DNA from: Paenibacillus montanisoli
GTDB lineage: Bacteria; Bacillota; Bacilli; Paenibacillales; Paenibacillaceae
DNA: 64,000 nt
Reading direction: 5' to 3'
Assembly (NCBI RefSeq): GCF_003268025.1
Contig: NZ_QLUW01000003.1
Coordinates: forward strand, 1 to 64,000
Shown here: positions 1 to 7,597 of the stretch, piece after piece
How the letters are laid out: each line of letters opens with the position of its first letter
How positions within the stretch are numbered: position 1 is the stretch's first letter
Translations under genes and position numbers: made by a program
The notes under the pieces: generated by a model
Seen by the model: only the letters and a program-made list of their open reading frames with translations
Databases searched by the model: none
What the model was told of the DNA's origin: nothing

Positions 1-170
1 CAAGTGCGGACGGGATAAGCGCTGAAAGCATCTAAGCGTGAAGCCCCCCTCAAGATGAGATTTCCCAATTAGTAAGACCCCTGGAAGACGACCAGGTTGA
101 TAGGTTCGAGGTGGAAGCGCAGCAATGTGTGGAGCTGACGAATACTAATCGGTCGAGGGCTTATCCTAAA
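1..170 (+). rRNA. 23S ribosomal RNA, 3' end (partial)
   Basis: The first ~170 bases match the conserved 3' terminus of bacterial 23S rRNA, including the stretch reading ACGAATACTAATCGGTCGAG close to the end. The 5' part lies outside the window. The spacer that follows (about 171-257) contains no 5S rRNA gene and leads straight into tRNA-Asn, so the order here is 23S-tRNAs. The exact mature 3' end is inferred. Confidence 0.95.
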
Positions 171-257
171 CACTTTGAATAAACAGCTAAAGCAAGAAAC
201 CTTCGCAAAGGTTCGTATCCAGTTTTCAGGGTGACAAGTTGCCCGTGATTATTTCGT

Positions 258-333
258 TCCCTGATAGCTCAGTTGGTAGAGCACTCGACTGTTAATCGAG
301 TTGTCACAGGTTCGAGTCCTGTTCGGGGAGCCA
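258..333 (+). tRNA. tRNA-Asn (GTT)
   Basis: Full cloverleaf: acceptor 258-264 pairs with 323-329, T-loop TTCGAGT at 311-317, anticodon GTT in loop CTGTTAA, CCA encoded. First tRNA of a 12-gene run after the 23S gene. Confidence 0.97.
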
Positions 334-339
334 TTTCAT

Positions 340-427
340 GGAGAAGTACCCAAGTGGCTCAAGGGGACCCTCTGCTAAGGGGTTAGACTGCGTAAGTGGT
401 GCGAGGGTTCGAATCCCTCCTTCTCCG
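340..427 (+). tRNA. tRNA-Ser (GCT)
   Basis: Class II tRNA with a long variable arm. Acceptor GGAGAAG (340-346) pairs with CTTCTCC (420-426), anticodon GCT. The 3' CCA is not encoded, unlike the other tRNAs of the cluster, so it must be added after transcription. Confidence 0.95.
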
Positions 428-445
428 TTGCAAAATTTCTTATAA

Positions 446-520
446 GGCCCGTTGGTCAAGGGGTTAAGACACCTCCCTTTCACGGAGGTAACAGGGGTTC
501 GAATCCCCTACGGGTCACCA
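446..520 (+). tRNA. tRNA-Glu (TTC)
   Basis: Acceptor GGCCCGT pairs with ACGGGTC (one G-T pair), anticodon TTC in loop CTTTCAC, encoded CCA at 518-520. Confidence 0.96.
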
Positions 521-527
521 TTATTTC

Positions 528-603
528 GGAGGCTTAGCTCAGCTGGGAGAGCATCTGCCTTACAAGCAGAGGGTCGGCGGTTCGATCCCGTCAGCCTCCA
601 CCA
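528..603 (+). tRNA. tRNA-Val (TAC)
   Basis: Acceptor GGAGGCT pairs with AGCCTCC, anticodon TAC in loop CTTACAA, encoded CCA. Confidence 0.96.
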
Positions 604-633
604 TATATGTGCGCAAGCACGGAAACTTAATGA

Positions 634-713
<80 letters not shown>

Positions 714-721
714 ATTTACGC

Positions 722-798
722 GGAGCCGTGGTGTAGAGGCCTAACATGCCTGCCTGTCACGCAGGAGACCGCGGGTTCGAATCCCGTCGGCTCCGCCA
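722..798 (+). tRNA. tRNA-Asp (GTC)
   Basis: Acceptor GGAGCCG pairs with CGGCTCC, anticodon GTC in loop CTGTCAC, encoded CCA. Confidence 0.96.
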
Positions 799-814
799 TT
801 TTTTCAATTCACAT

Positions 815-890
<76 letters not shown>

Positions 891-899
891 TCTTTACTC

Positions 900-975
900 G
901 AGCCATTAGCTCAGTTGGTAGAGCACCTGACTTTTAATCAGGGTGTCGTAGGTTCGAGTCCTACATGGCTCACCA
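900..975 (+). tRNA. tRNA-Lys (TTT)
   Basis: Acceptor GAGCCAT pairs with ATGGCTC, anticodon TTT in loop CTTTTAA, encoded CCA. Confidence 0.96.
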
Positions 976-1001
976 TTTTCAGTTTGAAAATGTGATCATA
1001 T

Positions 1002-1084
1002 GCGCGTATGGCGGAATTGGCAGACGCACCAGACTTAGGATCTGGCGGGCGACCGTGGGGGTTCAAGTCCCTCTACGCGCACCA
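1002..1084 (+). tRNA. tRNA-Leu (TAG)
   Basis: Class II tRNA with variable arm. Acceptor GCGCGTA pairs with TACGCGC, anticodon TAG in loop CTTAGGA, encoded CCA. Confidence 0.95.
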
Positions 1085-1096
1085 TACCTTTTATTT

Positions 1097-1171
1097 GCGG
1101 AAGTGGCTCAGCGGTAGAGCATCGCCTTGCCAAGGCGAGGGTCGCGGGTTCGATTCCCGTCTTCCGCTCCA
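1097..1171 (+). tRNA. tRNA-Gly (GCC)
   Basis: Acceptor GCGGAAG pairs with CTTCCGC, anticodon GCC in loop TTGCCAA, encoded CCA. Confidence 0.96.
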
Positions 1172-1174
1172 TAT

Positions 1175-1251
1175 GTGCCCTTAGCTCAGCTGGATAGAGC
1201 ATTTGACTACGAATCAAAAGGTCGGGAGTTCGAATCTCTCAGGGCACGCCA
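1175..1251 (+). tRNA. tRNA-Arg (ACG)
   Basis: Acceptor GTGCCCT pairs with AGGGCAC, anticodon ACG (A34 is a target for inosine modification), encoded CCA. Only 3 bp follow tRNA-Gly. Confidence 0.96.
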
Positions 1252-1260
1252 TTTTCATAA

Positions 1261-1337
1261 CGGGATGTAGCTCAGCTTGGTAGAGCACCTGGTTTGGGAC
1301 CAGGGGGTCGCATGTTCAAATCGTGTCATCCCGACCA
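1261..1337 (+). tRNA. tRNA-Pro (TGG)
   Basis: Acceptor CGGGATG pairs with CATCCCG, anticodon TGG in loop TTTGGGA, encoded CCA. Last tRNA of the run; a terminator follows. Confidence 0.96.
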
Positions 1338-1350
1338 TCTAAAACTTCGA

Positions 1351-1382
1351 AGCTCCTTGCATAGGCAAGGGCTTTTTTTTTT
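1351..1382 (+). terminator. rRNA-tRNA operon terminator
   Basis: Stem AGC-CCTTGC / GCAAGG-GCT with one bulged T and a short loop, followed by a run of ten T. It lies 13 bp after tRNA-Pro and ends the rRNA-tRNA transcript. Confidence 0.85.
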
Positions 1383-1396
1383 GCTTATAACTGAAG

Positions 1397-1442
1397 AGGC
1401 AGCTAGCCGAGGTGAGTGATCACCCGGCTTAGCTGCCTTTTG
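1397..1442. terminator. Strong hairpin between tRNA cluster and katA
   Basis: Long imperfect stem AGGCAGCTA...TAGCTGCCT with an inner GCCG/CGGC stem. T-rich on the plus side. It sits 2 bp beyond the catalase stop codon on the other strand, so it probably ends the convergent catalase transcript and may act in both directions. Confidence 0.7.
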
Positions 1443-1443
1443 T

Positions 1444-2916
1444 TTAAGTTTGGTCGTCTTTTGGAATGCTCAATCCCAGTCCATCCGCTACGCCTTGACC
1501 GTAAGCGGGATCGGCTTTATAAAAATGCGCAATCTGGCGCAGCTTGATGTCATCTCGCTCGACAGGCTTCATGGCACCGACGATGGTACTGATCAGTCTT
1601 GCCCGTTCCTCTTCGCTCATGAGACGGAAGAGATCGCCGGGCTGCGTATAGTGGTCATGATGATTATAGCCGACGCTGTCTGCCTGGCCGGAGACCGCAT
1701 ATGGAGCCGGTTTGTCGGCGGGGGATTCCTTTGGTCCCCCGAAGCTGTTCGGTTCGTAGTAGACGGAACCGCCTCCGTTGCCGTCCGGACGCATCTGACC
1801 GTCACGTTGATTATTGTTTACCTCTGCGATCGGCCGGTTGATCGGGAGGGCGTTGTGGTTAGCGCCCACGCGGTAACGATGGGCATCGGAGTAGGCGAAG
1901 AGCCGGCCTTGGAGCATTTTGTCCGGCGAGGCTTCAATGCCCGGCACGAAGCTGCCCGGAGAGAAGGTCGCTTGCTCCACCTCAGCGAAATAATTGTCCG
2001 GATTGCGGTTAAGTACCATACGGCCGACTTCAATGAGCGGGTAATCCTTTTGCGACCATACCTTCGTTACATCGAACGGATCGAACCGGTACGTATCGGC
2101 ATCCGCAAGCGGCATGATCTGCACGCACAGCTTCCACGAAGGGAAGTCGCCGCTGGCGATGGCATTGAACAGATCCTCGATATGGTAATCGGGATTTTCG
2201 CCTGCGAGCTTCGCGGCCAGCACGGCATCAAGATTCTGGATGCCTTGCTCCGTTTTGAAATGGTATTTCACCCAGACCGCTTCACCAGCCGCATTGACCC
2301 ATTTGAACGTATGGCTGCCGAAGCCGTGCATGTGGCGAAGCGTCGCCGGAATGCCGCGGTCGGACATAAGAATCGTCACCTGATGCAGCGATTCCGGAGA
2401 GAGCGACCAGAAATCCCAGATGGCGTTCGGATTTTTCAAATGGGTTTGCGGGTGGCGCTTCTGCGTATGGATAAAATCCGGAAACTTGATCGCATCCCGG
2501 ATGAAGAATACCGGCGTATTGTTGCCGACCAGATCGTAGTTGCCTTCTTCGGTATAAAATTTCACGGCAAAACCGCGCGGATCCCTTACCGTATCGGCTG
2601 ACCCGAGCTCGCCGGCCACCGTCGAGAACCGGATGAACATCGGCGTACGCTTGCCTACTTCGGACAGGAAGCTTGCGCGCGTGTATTGGGTTAAATCATT
2701 CGTTACCTCGAAATAGCCGTGCGCGCCCGCCCCCTTGGCATGAACAACCCGCTCGGGGACTCGCTCTCGGTTGAAATGTGCCAGCTTCTCCAGCAGATGC
2801 ACGTCTTGAATGAGTGTCGGCCCCCGGGCGCCTGCGGTCATGGAGTTCTGGTTATCCCCAACGGGCGCGCCCCAGCTGGTTGTCAGCTTCTTCTCCTTCT
2901 CCTTCTCCTCGCTCAT
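1444..2916 (-). CDS. katA: Monofunctional heme catalase
   Basis: 490 residues, the usual length of a small-subunit (clade 3) catalase that splits H2O2 to water and oxygen in the cytoplasm. The distal active-site His lies in [16 protein letters not shown] (about H59), the conserved Asn region reads GNNTPVFF, and the proximal heme-ligand Tyr motif reads [14 protein letters not shown]. The N-terminus is lysine/glutamate rich and ends before [11 protein letters not shown], which is normal for the family. The start ATG has a good SD (AGGAGG) on the minus strand. The gene stands alone, convergent with the tRNA cluster. No convincing PerR box was found in the 310 bp upstream, so its oxidative-stress control is not shown by sequence. 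Confidence 0.97.
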   Translation of the reverse strand: MSEEKEKEKKLTTSWGAPVGDNQNSMTAGARGPTLIQDVHLLEKLAHFNRERVPERVVHAKGAGAHGYFEVTNDLTQYTRASFLSEVGKRTPMFIRFSTVAGELGSADTVRDPRGFAVKFYTEEGNYDLVGNNTPVFFIRDAIKFPDFIHTQKRHPQTHLKNPNAIWDFWSLSPESLHQVTILMSDRGIPATLRHMHGFGSHTFKWVNAAGEAVWVKYHFKTEQGIQNLDAVLAAKLAGENPDYHIEDLFNAIASGDFPSWKLCVQIMPLADADTYRFDPFDVTKVWSQKDYPLIEVGRMVLNRNPDNYFAEVEQATFSPGSFVPGIEASPDKMLQGRLFAYSDAHRYRVGANHNALPINRPIAEVNNNQRDGQMRPDGNGGGSVYYEPNSFGGPKESPADKPAPYAVSGQADSVGYNHHDHYTQPGDLFRLMSEEERARLISTIVGAMKPVERDDIKLRQIAHFYKADPAYGQGVADGLGLSIPKDDQT

Positions 2917-3226
2917 TGAACGATCATCCTCCTGTCACGAATAAGACCTAATTAGTATGAACTATGAGTTTCGTCCCTTGGATATGCACGGCGCCTAAGA
3001 CGCCAGTTGAATTTTTCGTAAAGCAGTGTAAACCGTTTAATATCCAGCCGTCCATCTAGGCACTGGTTTTATGCCGGTTTTACAACCGATATACGCAAAA
3101 AACCAGTCGTATCAACGGTTTTGAAGCTTGAAAAAAGCCTGTTGTTTTCATATTGTGAGATGCGCGCAGCGAGTGGTAAGATGACAGAAATAACGATGTA
3201 CATAGTGAAAAGAGGAATCTTATCAT
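2917..3226. other. Divergent intergenic region katA / rhamnosidase
   Basis: 310 bp holding both promoters. The only structure seen is an inverted repeat ACTGGTTTT (about 3062) and AAAACCAGT (about 3097), with a CCGGTTTTACAACC stretch between, which may be an operator. No small gene is evident. Confidence 0.4.
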
Positions 3227-5362
3227 ATGGAAACTTTACAAGTAGAGCAACAACTGCCGGTGTGGATTTGGCACCCGGAACGGGAGCAGCGACTCCGCTG
3301 CGCGCTGAGCCGCACGTTAACGGCCGCGCAAGAAATTCGTCAAGTCACCTTGCATGTGGCATGCACGGGCGGCGTACGCGTCGTATTGGATAGAAACGTT
3401 GTTGCGGAGCTTGCGGAACGAGCCGGCAATGCGGGGGCTTTTACGAGAATTGAAATAGGTGTCATAACGCCCGGCGAGCACGAGCTTCGACTGGAAATGG
3501 ATTGCAGCGCGATCATTCCGATTTACGAAGTGAATCATTATTTGTGGAGCCGCCGAGTCGGCGTCATCGCCTTCCTGCAGGGCGAAGGGCTTTGGCTCGC
3601 GACGGATGAAGAATGGCAAGCGGAAGACACGGCTGCCGCGCGAATCTGCCTGCTTGGGGAGGAGCCGTTCGGCGATCTGGAGAACAGCCCTGCCGCATTT
3701 GCGGCGGGGGGCTTCGGCGATATTGCGGCGTACAACCTTGAAGCCGTAACGGTGCTGGACGCGTCGGCCTTGGAGGCGAGCGTATCTGGCGGCAGTGTGC
3801 GGGTAAGCGGCTTTCATGGTCAGGATGGCTGGCTAGTCAAGCCTGAACAGGAGAAGCTGGAGCTTTTCTACCACCTGCGCAAGCAGAATGAGTGGAAAGC
3901 GATGAGGCAGCTGCAGTTGAAGATGGAGCTGGAAGGCGCATCTACGGTGAGGGTTGATTTATTGGCGGAGCATAATTGCCGGTTTGCCGTATCCAACCGA
4001 GGCGAAGAGCCGGTCAAGCTGCTTTGGAACGGCGCCGAATCGCTGATGGAGCTCGCCCATTACGACGGGTGCATCACGGAATGGCTCGTCGTGCCTCCCG
4101 GGGAGACCGTCTATACGCTGCCGCAAGGTTGCCGATATATTCAGCTTTACGTGCTTGGCGAGCAGGGAAGGCCTTTCGCGCTGGAGTTTGCGTTCCAAAC
4201 GGTGCATGTGGCACTGCGTCAGGTTGGCAGGCTGCAAAGCGAAGATGCGCAGCTGAATGAGATTTTCGAAGTGTCTGCGCATACGAGTCGGATTTGCCAT
4301 CAAATCGGGTTATGGGACGGCATTAAGCGGGACCGGCTGAACTGGACGTTCGATTTCTATTTGGCGGCGAAATCCTGCTACTTCCTTTGGGACGATACGA
4401 AGGTCATTCAGCGGGCCGTCAGGGAGCTGGGAGAGGGCACGCCAAGCGGGCACTGGATGAACGGCATTTGCGAATATACGCTGTGGTGGCTGAAGACGGT
4501 CTGTGAGTACTATGTTCAAACCGGCGATCAATCATTTGTGCTGGAGATGAAGGAACCGCTGCAGCGTCATATCGAATGGGTACGGCAAAATACAAGGCCT
4601 GGCGAAGGTCTGTTGGAGCAGGACGTCATCCTGATCGAGTGGGTACCGCTGACGCAAGAGGAGCGGGTCACCGCGATGCAGGCGATCTATGCGCTGACGC
4701 ACGCCGATCTGGTCAAGCTATCCGCGGATATGCCGGAGCTCGAGCTTGCGCCGCTATTGGATTGGCCGATGAGAAAGCTGTCCTCGGAGGATTTCTTAAA
4801 GGAGCCATTTGCGCTGGCGGTAAAGGTGCTCGGCATCGCGAGCGGATACGTTTCGGCGGAGGCGGCCGAAGCTTTCCTGGACAGCTACGTGCTCGCGGAT
4901 CCGATCACGCCGCTCTCGGCCTATCAGCTGGCAGAGTGCTATTCGCGATATGGGAAGCATGAGCGGGCATATGAGATCATTTCGGTCGTTTGGGGCGGAA
5001 TGCTGAAGCAAGGGGCGACGACATTCTGGGAGTCCTACACGCACGGGAGAGGAAGCGAAGAGCGCGATTTTCACGATGCGCTGACGACGTATACGGCGTA
5101 TGGCTCCTATCGGATGAGCTTGTGCCATGCTTGGTCTAGCACGCCGGTCAAATGGATCGGGGAAGTCGTGCTCGGCGTGCAGCCGCTTGAGCCGGGCTAC
5201 AAGACCGTGAAGGTTTCGCCGAAGCCTGTCGGCGGCATCCGCGCTTGCAGCGGTACGGTAAACACGCCGCATGGGGCGATTAACGTGAGATGGCATGTAG
5301 ATGCGAACGACCGGGTGTGCACGCATGTCACTGCGCCGCCGGGCGTGCAGGTTGTGGAGTAA
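3227..5362 (+). CDS. GH78-type alpha-L-rhamnosidase-like six-hairpin glycosidase
   Basis: 711 residues. Residues ~1-230 are beta-rich, like the accessory domains of family GH78. The (alpha/alpha)6-barrel follows, with WDGIKRDRLNW near residue 362 (the family signature usually reads G-x-R/K-R-D-R) and TFWESYTHGRG near 598. The C-terminal domain carries SLCHAWSSTPVKW and VLGVQPLEPGYKTVKVSPK, typical of bacterial rhamnosidases. There is no signal peptide, so it probably acts on imported rhamnosyl oligosaccharides. The protein is shorter than many GH78 enzymes because the first carbohydrate-binding domains are missing. Start ATG is preceded by GAGGAA. It is monocistronic, with its own terminator. 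Substrate is inferred from family only. Confidence 0.82.
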   Translation: METLQVEQQLPVWIWHPEREQRLRCALSRTLTAAQEIRQVTLHVACTGGVRVVLDRNVVAELAERAGNAGAFTRIEIGVITPGEHELRLEMDCSAIIPIYEVNHYLWSRRVGVIAFLQGEGLWLATDEEWQAEDTAAARICLLGEEPFGDLENSPAAFAAGGFGDIAAYNLEAVTVLDASALEASVSGGSVRVSGFHGQDGWLVKPEQEKLELFYHLRKQNEWKAMRQLQLKMELEGASTVRVDLLAEHNCRFAVSNRGEEPVKLLWNGAESLMELAHYDGCITEWLVVPPGETVYTLPQGCRYIQLYVLGEQGRPFALEFAFQTVHVALRQVGRLQSEDAQLNEIFEVSAHTSRICHQIGLWDGIKRDRLNWTFDFYLAAKSCYFLWDDTKVIQRAVRELGEGTPSGHWMNGICEYTLWWLKTVCEYYVQTGDQSFVLEMKEPLQRHIEWVRQNTRPGEGLLEQDVILIEWVPLTQEERVTAMQAIYALTHADLVKLSADMPELELAPLLDWPMRKLSSEDFLKEPFALAVKVLGIASGYVSAEAAEAFLDSYVLADPITPLSAYQLAECYSRYGKHERAYEIISVVWGGMLKQGATTFWESYTHGRGSEERDFHDALTTYTAYGSYRMSLCHAWSSTPVKWIGEVVLGVQPLEPGYKTVKVSPKPVGGIRACSGTVNTPHGAINVRWHVDANDRVCTHVTAPPGVQVVE

Positions 5363-5379
5363 AGCAAAAATCACGGATT

Positions 5380-5420
5380 AGAGGTAAGGGGAGATCAGGC
5401 TCCCCTTACCTCTTTTTTTT
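5380..5420 (+). terminator. Rho-independent terminator after rhamnosidase gene
   Basis: Perfect stem AGAGGTAAGGGGAG / CTCCCCTTACCTCT with a 6-nt loop and eight T. Confidence 0.92.
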
Positions 5421-5430
5421 CGTTGAGGAT

Positions 5431-5496
5431 CCTTTCAAGGCTGTAAGATTGATGAAAGCCGAATCAATAGGTGAAATGGGGGAATCCGGCTACACT
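5431..5496 (+). promoter_or_regulatory. Bce-type operator/promoter, copy 1 (ligase gene)
   Basis: Contains TGTAAG (5442-5447) and TGAAAG (5453-5458), direct half-sites 11 bp apart as expected for an OmpR-family dimer. Conserved CAATAGG and a -10 TACACT (5491-5496) follow. Two further copies with the same layout lie before the VanXY-like gene and the ABC transporter. No good -35 is visible, which fits an activator-dependent promoter. Confidence 0.75.
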
Positions 5497-5543
5497 CGAA
5501 ACAGAACAACGGCAGTACCATTTGACCAACCAAGGAGAGATCA

Positions 5544-6626
5544 ATGATGAATAAGAAAATCGCGCTAGGCGTCCTGTTTGGCGGCGCATCGACGGAGTAT
5601 GCGGTATCGCTGTCATCCGCGGCCGCCGTCATCAAGCATCTGGACCGTTCGAAATACGACTTGATTCTGATCGGCATCACGAGAGATGGCCGCTGGTTCC
5701 GTTACTTCGGCGACGAAGAAGGTATCCGCGAGGATCGCTGGCACTCGAATCCGGGCTGCATCCCAGCCTTTCTGTCGCCGGACCGGTCGATGAAAGGATT
5801 ATTCGAGCTGGCCGGGACGGAATACCGGTTCACGCCAATCGATGTCGTATTCCCCGTGCTGCACGGCAAGAACGGGGAGGACGGCACGCTGCAGGGGTTG
5901 CTGGAGCTGGCGGATCTCCCGTTCGTAGGCTGCGGCTCGCTATCGTCGGCGATTTGCATGGATAAAGCGATCGCTAAGACGCTCGTCGAAGCGGCTGGCA
6001 TCTCAGTGCCGCCTGCCGTCGTGCTGACCGCGGCACAATGGGCAAACGGAGACCGTGCCAGCTTGGAGCATTTGCCGTTCCCAGTCTATGTCAAGCCCGC
6101 CCGCTCCGGCTCCTCCATCGGCATCACCAAGGCGCACGATCCGACTGAGCTGAAGGCCGGCATTGATGTCGCTTTTCAACATGACGATAAAATCGTCTTA
6201 GAAACGCATATCGACGGGGTTGAAATCGGGTGCGCGGTGCTTGGCGGAACGAATCTCATCGTGGGAGAGCTTGACGAAATCGAGCTGCAAGGCGGCTTCT
6301 TCGACTACGAAGAGAAATATACGCTGCATACCTCGTCCATCCACCTTCCGGCCCGCATCGGAAACACAAAGGAGGAAGAGGCGCGGGAGACGGCGCTGCG
6401 GATCTATCGGACGCTCGGCTGCCGAGGATTCGCGCGCGTGGATCTTTTCCTTTCGCATGACGGCACGCTGTATTTTAACGAAGTGAACACGATTCCCGGA
6501 TTTACGGCTGCTAGCCGCTATCCGAACATGATGCGTGCGGCGGGGCTCGAATTTCCGGACCTGCTAGACAGGCTCGTTTCGGAGGCGCTGAACGATCGGC
6601 CCGACGGTCATCTTACAACGCTGTAA
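5544..6626 (+). CDS. VanG-like D-alanine--D-serine ligase (D-Ala-D-X ligase family)
   Basis: 360 residues, the usual ligase length. It joins D-Ala to a second D-amino acid with ATP to make the terminal dipeptide of peptidoglycan precursors. N-terminal GVLFGGASTEYAVSLSSA and VFPVLHGKNGEDGTLQG are family signatures. The ATP-grasp region has VKPARSGSSIGITK, and the metal/active-site segment is FNEVNTIPGFTAASRYPNMM. The omega-loop reads GGFFDYEEKYTLHTSSIHLPAR, which from memory resembles VanG (D-Ala-D-Ser) far more than a housekeeping Ddl. The partners downstream (VanXY and VanT types) support D-Ser specificity. ATG 5547 is an equally good start (SD AGGAG at 5533). It has its own operator/promoter. 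A D-Ala-D-Ala ligase cannot be fully excluded without assay. Confidence 0.88.
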   Translation: MMNKKIALGVLFGGASTEYAVSLSSAAAVIKHLDRSKYDLILIGITRDGRWFRYFGDEEGIREDRWHSNPGCIPAFLSPDRSMKGLFELAGTEYRFTPIDVVFPVLHGKNGEDGTLQGLLELADLPFVGCGSLSSAICMDKAIAKTLVEAAGISVPPAVVLTAAQWANGDRASLEHLPFPVYVKPARSGSSIGITKAHDPTELKAGIDVAFQHDDKIVLETHIDGVEIGCAVLGGTNLIVGELDEIELQGGFFDYEEKYTLHTSSIHLPARIGNTKEEEARETALRIYRTLGCRGFARVDLFLSHDGTLYFNEVNTIPGFTAASRYPNMMRAAGLEFPDLLDRLVSEALNDRPDGHLTTL

Positions 6627-6676
6627 GGGAGTTGAAAGCCGGATCAATAGGAGATGCGCGCTGTTCGTTTTACACT
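6611..6676 (+). promoter_or_regulatory. Bce-type operator/promoter, copy 2 (vanXY-like operon)
   Basis: TTACAACGCTGTAAG palindrome ending in TGTAAG (6622-6627), then TGAAAG (6633-6638), CAATAGGAG, and -10 TACACT (6671-6676). It overlaps the last codons of the ligase gene. Distance from half-site to -10 equals that of copy 1. Confidence 0.78.
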
Positions 6677-6715
6677 TAGCTTGTGAAATCAAGATGAAAC
6701 GAAGGAGAGCCGCAT

Positions 6716-7597
6716 ATGATACCGATTACGAGAAACTCTATAGATAGCAAGACGATTACATTGCGAAGCGGCGTTCCGTTGGCGAACGCGTACCGGACGG
6801 TTTATCTGAACGAGGAGCAGGTAGGCTGCGGTAATTTGATTCTGGTCAACGCTGACCATCCCGTAAGGAAAGTCGAGCCGCGACTCGCGCCCGTAGCCGG
6901 TAAACTGCTAATGGCGGCAGGCAAGGAGGAGCCGGACGTCGCGCTGGACACTGTCAGTCTCGCGCAGCTGACGGCACTGCTGGATGCGTGCGGCGCGAGA
7001 AAAAAGATTGTCGTCGTGAGCGGCTACCGCTCGAAAGACGTGCAGCGGATGATTTTCATGGACACCTTGGTGAAACGCGGTCCGGCGTATACCGAAAGCT
7101 ACGTCGCATTGCCCGGCGCGAGCGAGCATCAAACCGGCCTGGCCGTCGACGTCGGCCTTGCGAGCCGGCGGCTTCATTACATCGCCCCGTCCTTCGGTGA
7201 GGGATCGGCCGATGCCGGACGGTTCAAACGCTTGGCGCCGGCGTACGGCTTCATCCAGCGCTACGAGGAAGAGAAGACGCCGATCACGGGCATCGCTTGC
7301 GAGCCGTGGCATTATCGGTACGTCGGCTATCCGCATGCGGCCGTCATGACGGACAAGAACCTGTGCCTTGAGGAATACACGGCGTTTCTGAAAAAGCATG
7401 CGTTCGCCTCGGAACATTTGATTGTCGAAGATGGCGATCGGCGGTTCGAGATTTACTATGTGGAAGCGGCACCCGGCCTTACGGCTGTTCCGGTTCCCAA
7501 CGATAAAGACGCGGAATGGGACGTGTCCGGCAATAACGTGGATGGCTTCGTCGTTACAGCCTCCTACCGAAAGGAGCCGCGAAGACATGGCCGCTGA
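6716..7597 (+). CDS. VanXY-type D,D-dipeptidase/D,D-carboxypeptidase (M15B)
   Basis: 293 residues. Zinc peptidase of family M15: SEHQTGLAVDVG supplies the His and Asp ligands and EPWHYRYVGYPHA supplies the catalytic Glu and third ligand His. Enzymes of this group cut D-Ala-D-Ala dipeptide and/or the terminal D-Ala of UDP-muramyl-pentapeptide, removing the vancomycin-binding target. There is no signal peptide, which suits a cytoplasmic VanXY. The C-terminal ~55 residues (IYYVEAAPG...ISGNN-like VSGNNVDGFVVT) form an extra beta-domain known in some Firmicutes M15 proteins and make it longer than classic VanXY. SD GAAGGAG. The gene overlaps the start of vanT by 11 bp, so the two are translationally coupled. 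Confidence 0.88.
   Translation: MIPITRNSIDSKTITLRSGVPLANAYRTVYLNEEQVGCGNLILVNADHPVRKVEPRLAPVAGKLLMAAGKEEPDVALDTVSLAQLTALLDACGARKKIVVVSGYRSKDVQRMIFMDTLVKRGPAYTESYVALPGASEHQTGLAVDVGLASRRLHYIAPSFGEGSADAGRFKRLAPAYGFIQRYEEEKTPITGIACEPWHYRYVGYPHAAVMTDKNLCLEEYTAFLKKHAFASEHLIVEDGDRRFEIYYVEAAPGLTAVPVPNDKDAEWDVSGNNVDGFVVTASYRKEPRRHGR

Noticed and set aside
1450..2601. 383-codon open frame on the plus strand
   Set aside because: It is antisense to the catalase gene, has no ribosome site and no family features; it is a by-product of GC-rich codon use.
2917..3060. PerR or sigma-B site before catalase
   Set aside because: The best candidate stretch (TTCATACTAATTAGG) matches the PerR box poorly; no sigma-B pair is well spaced.
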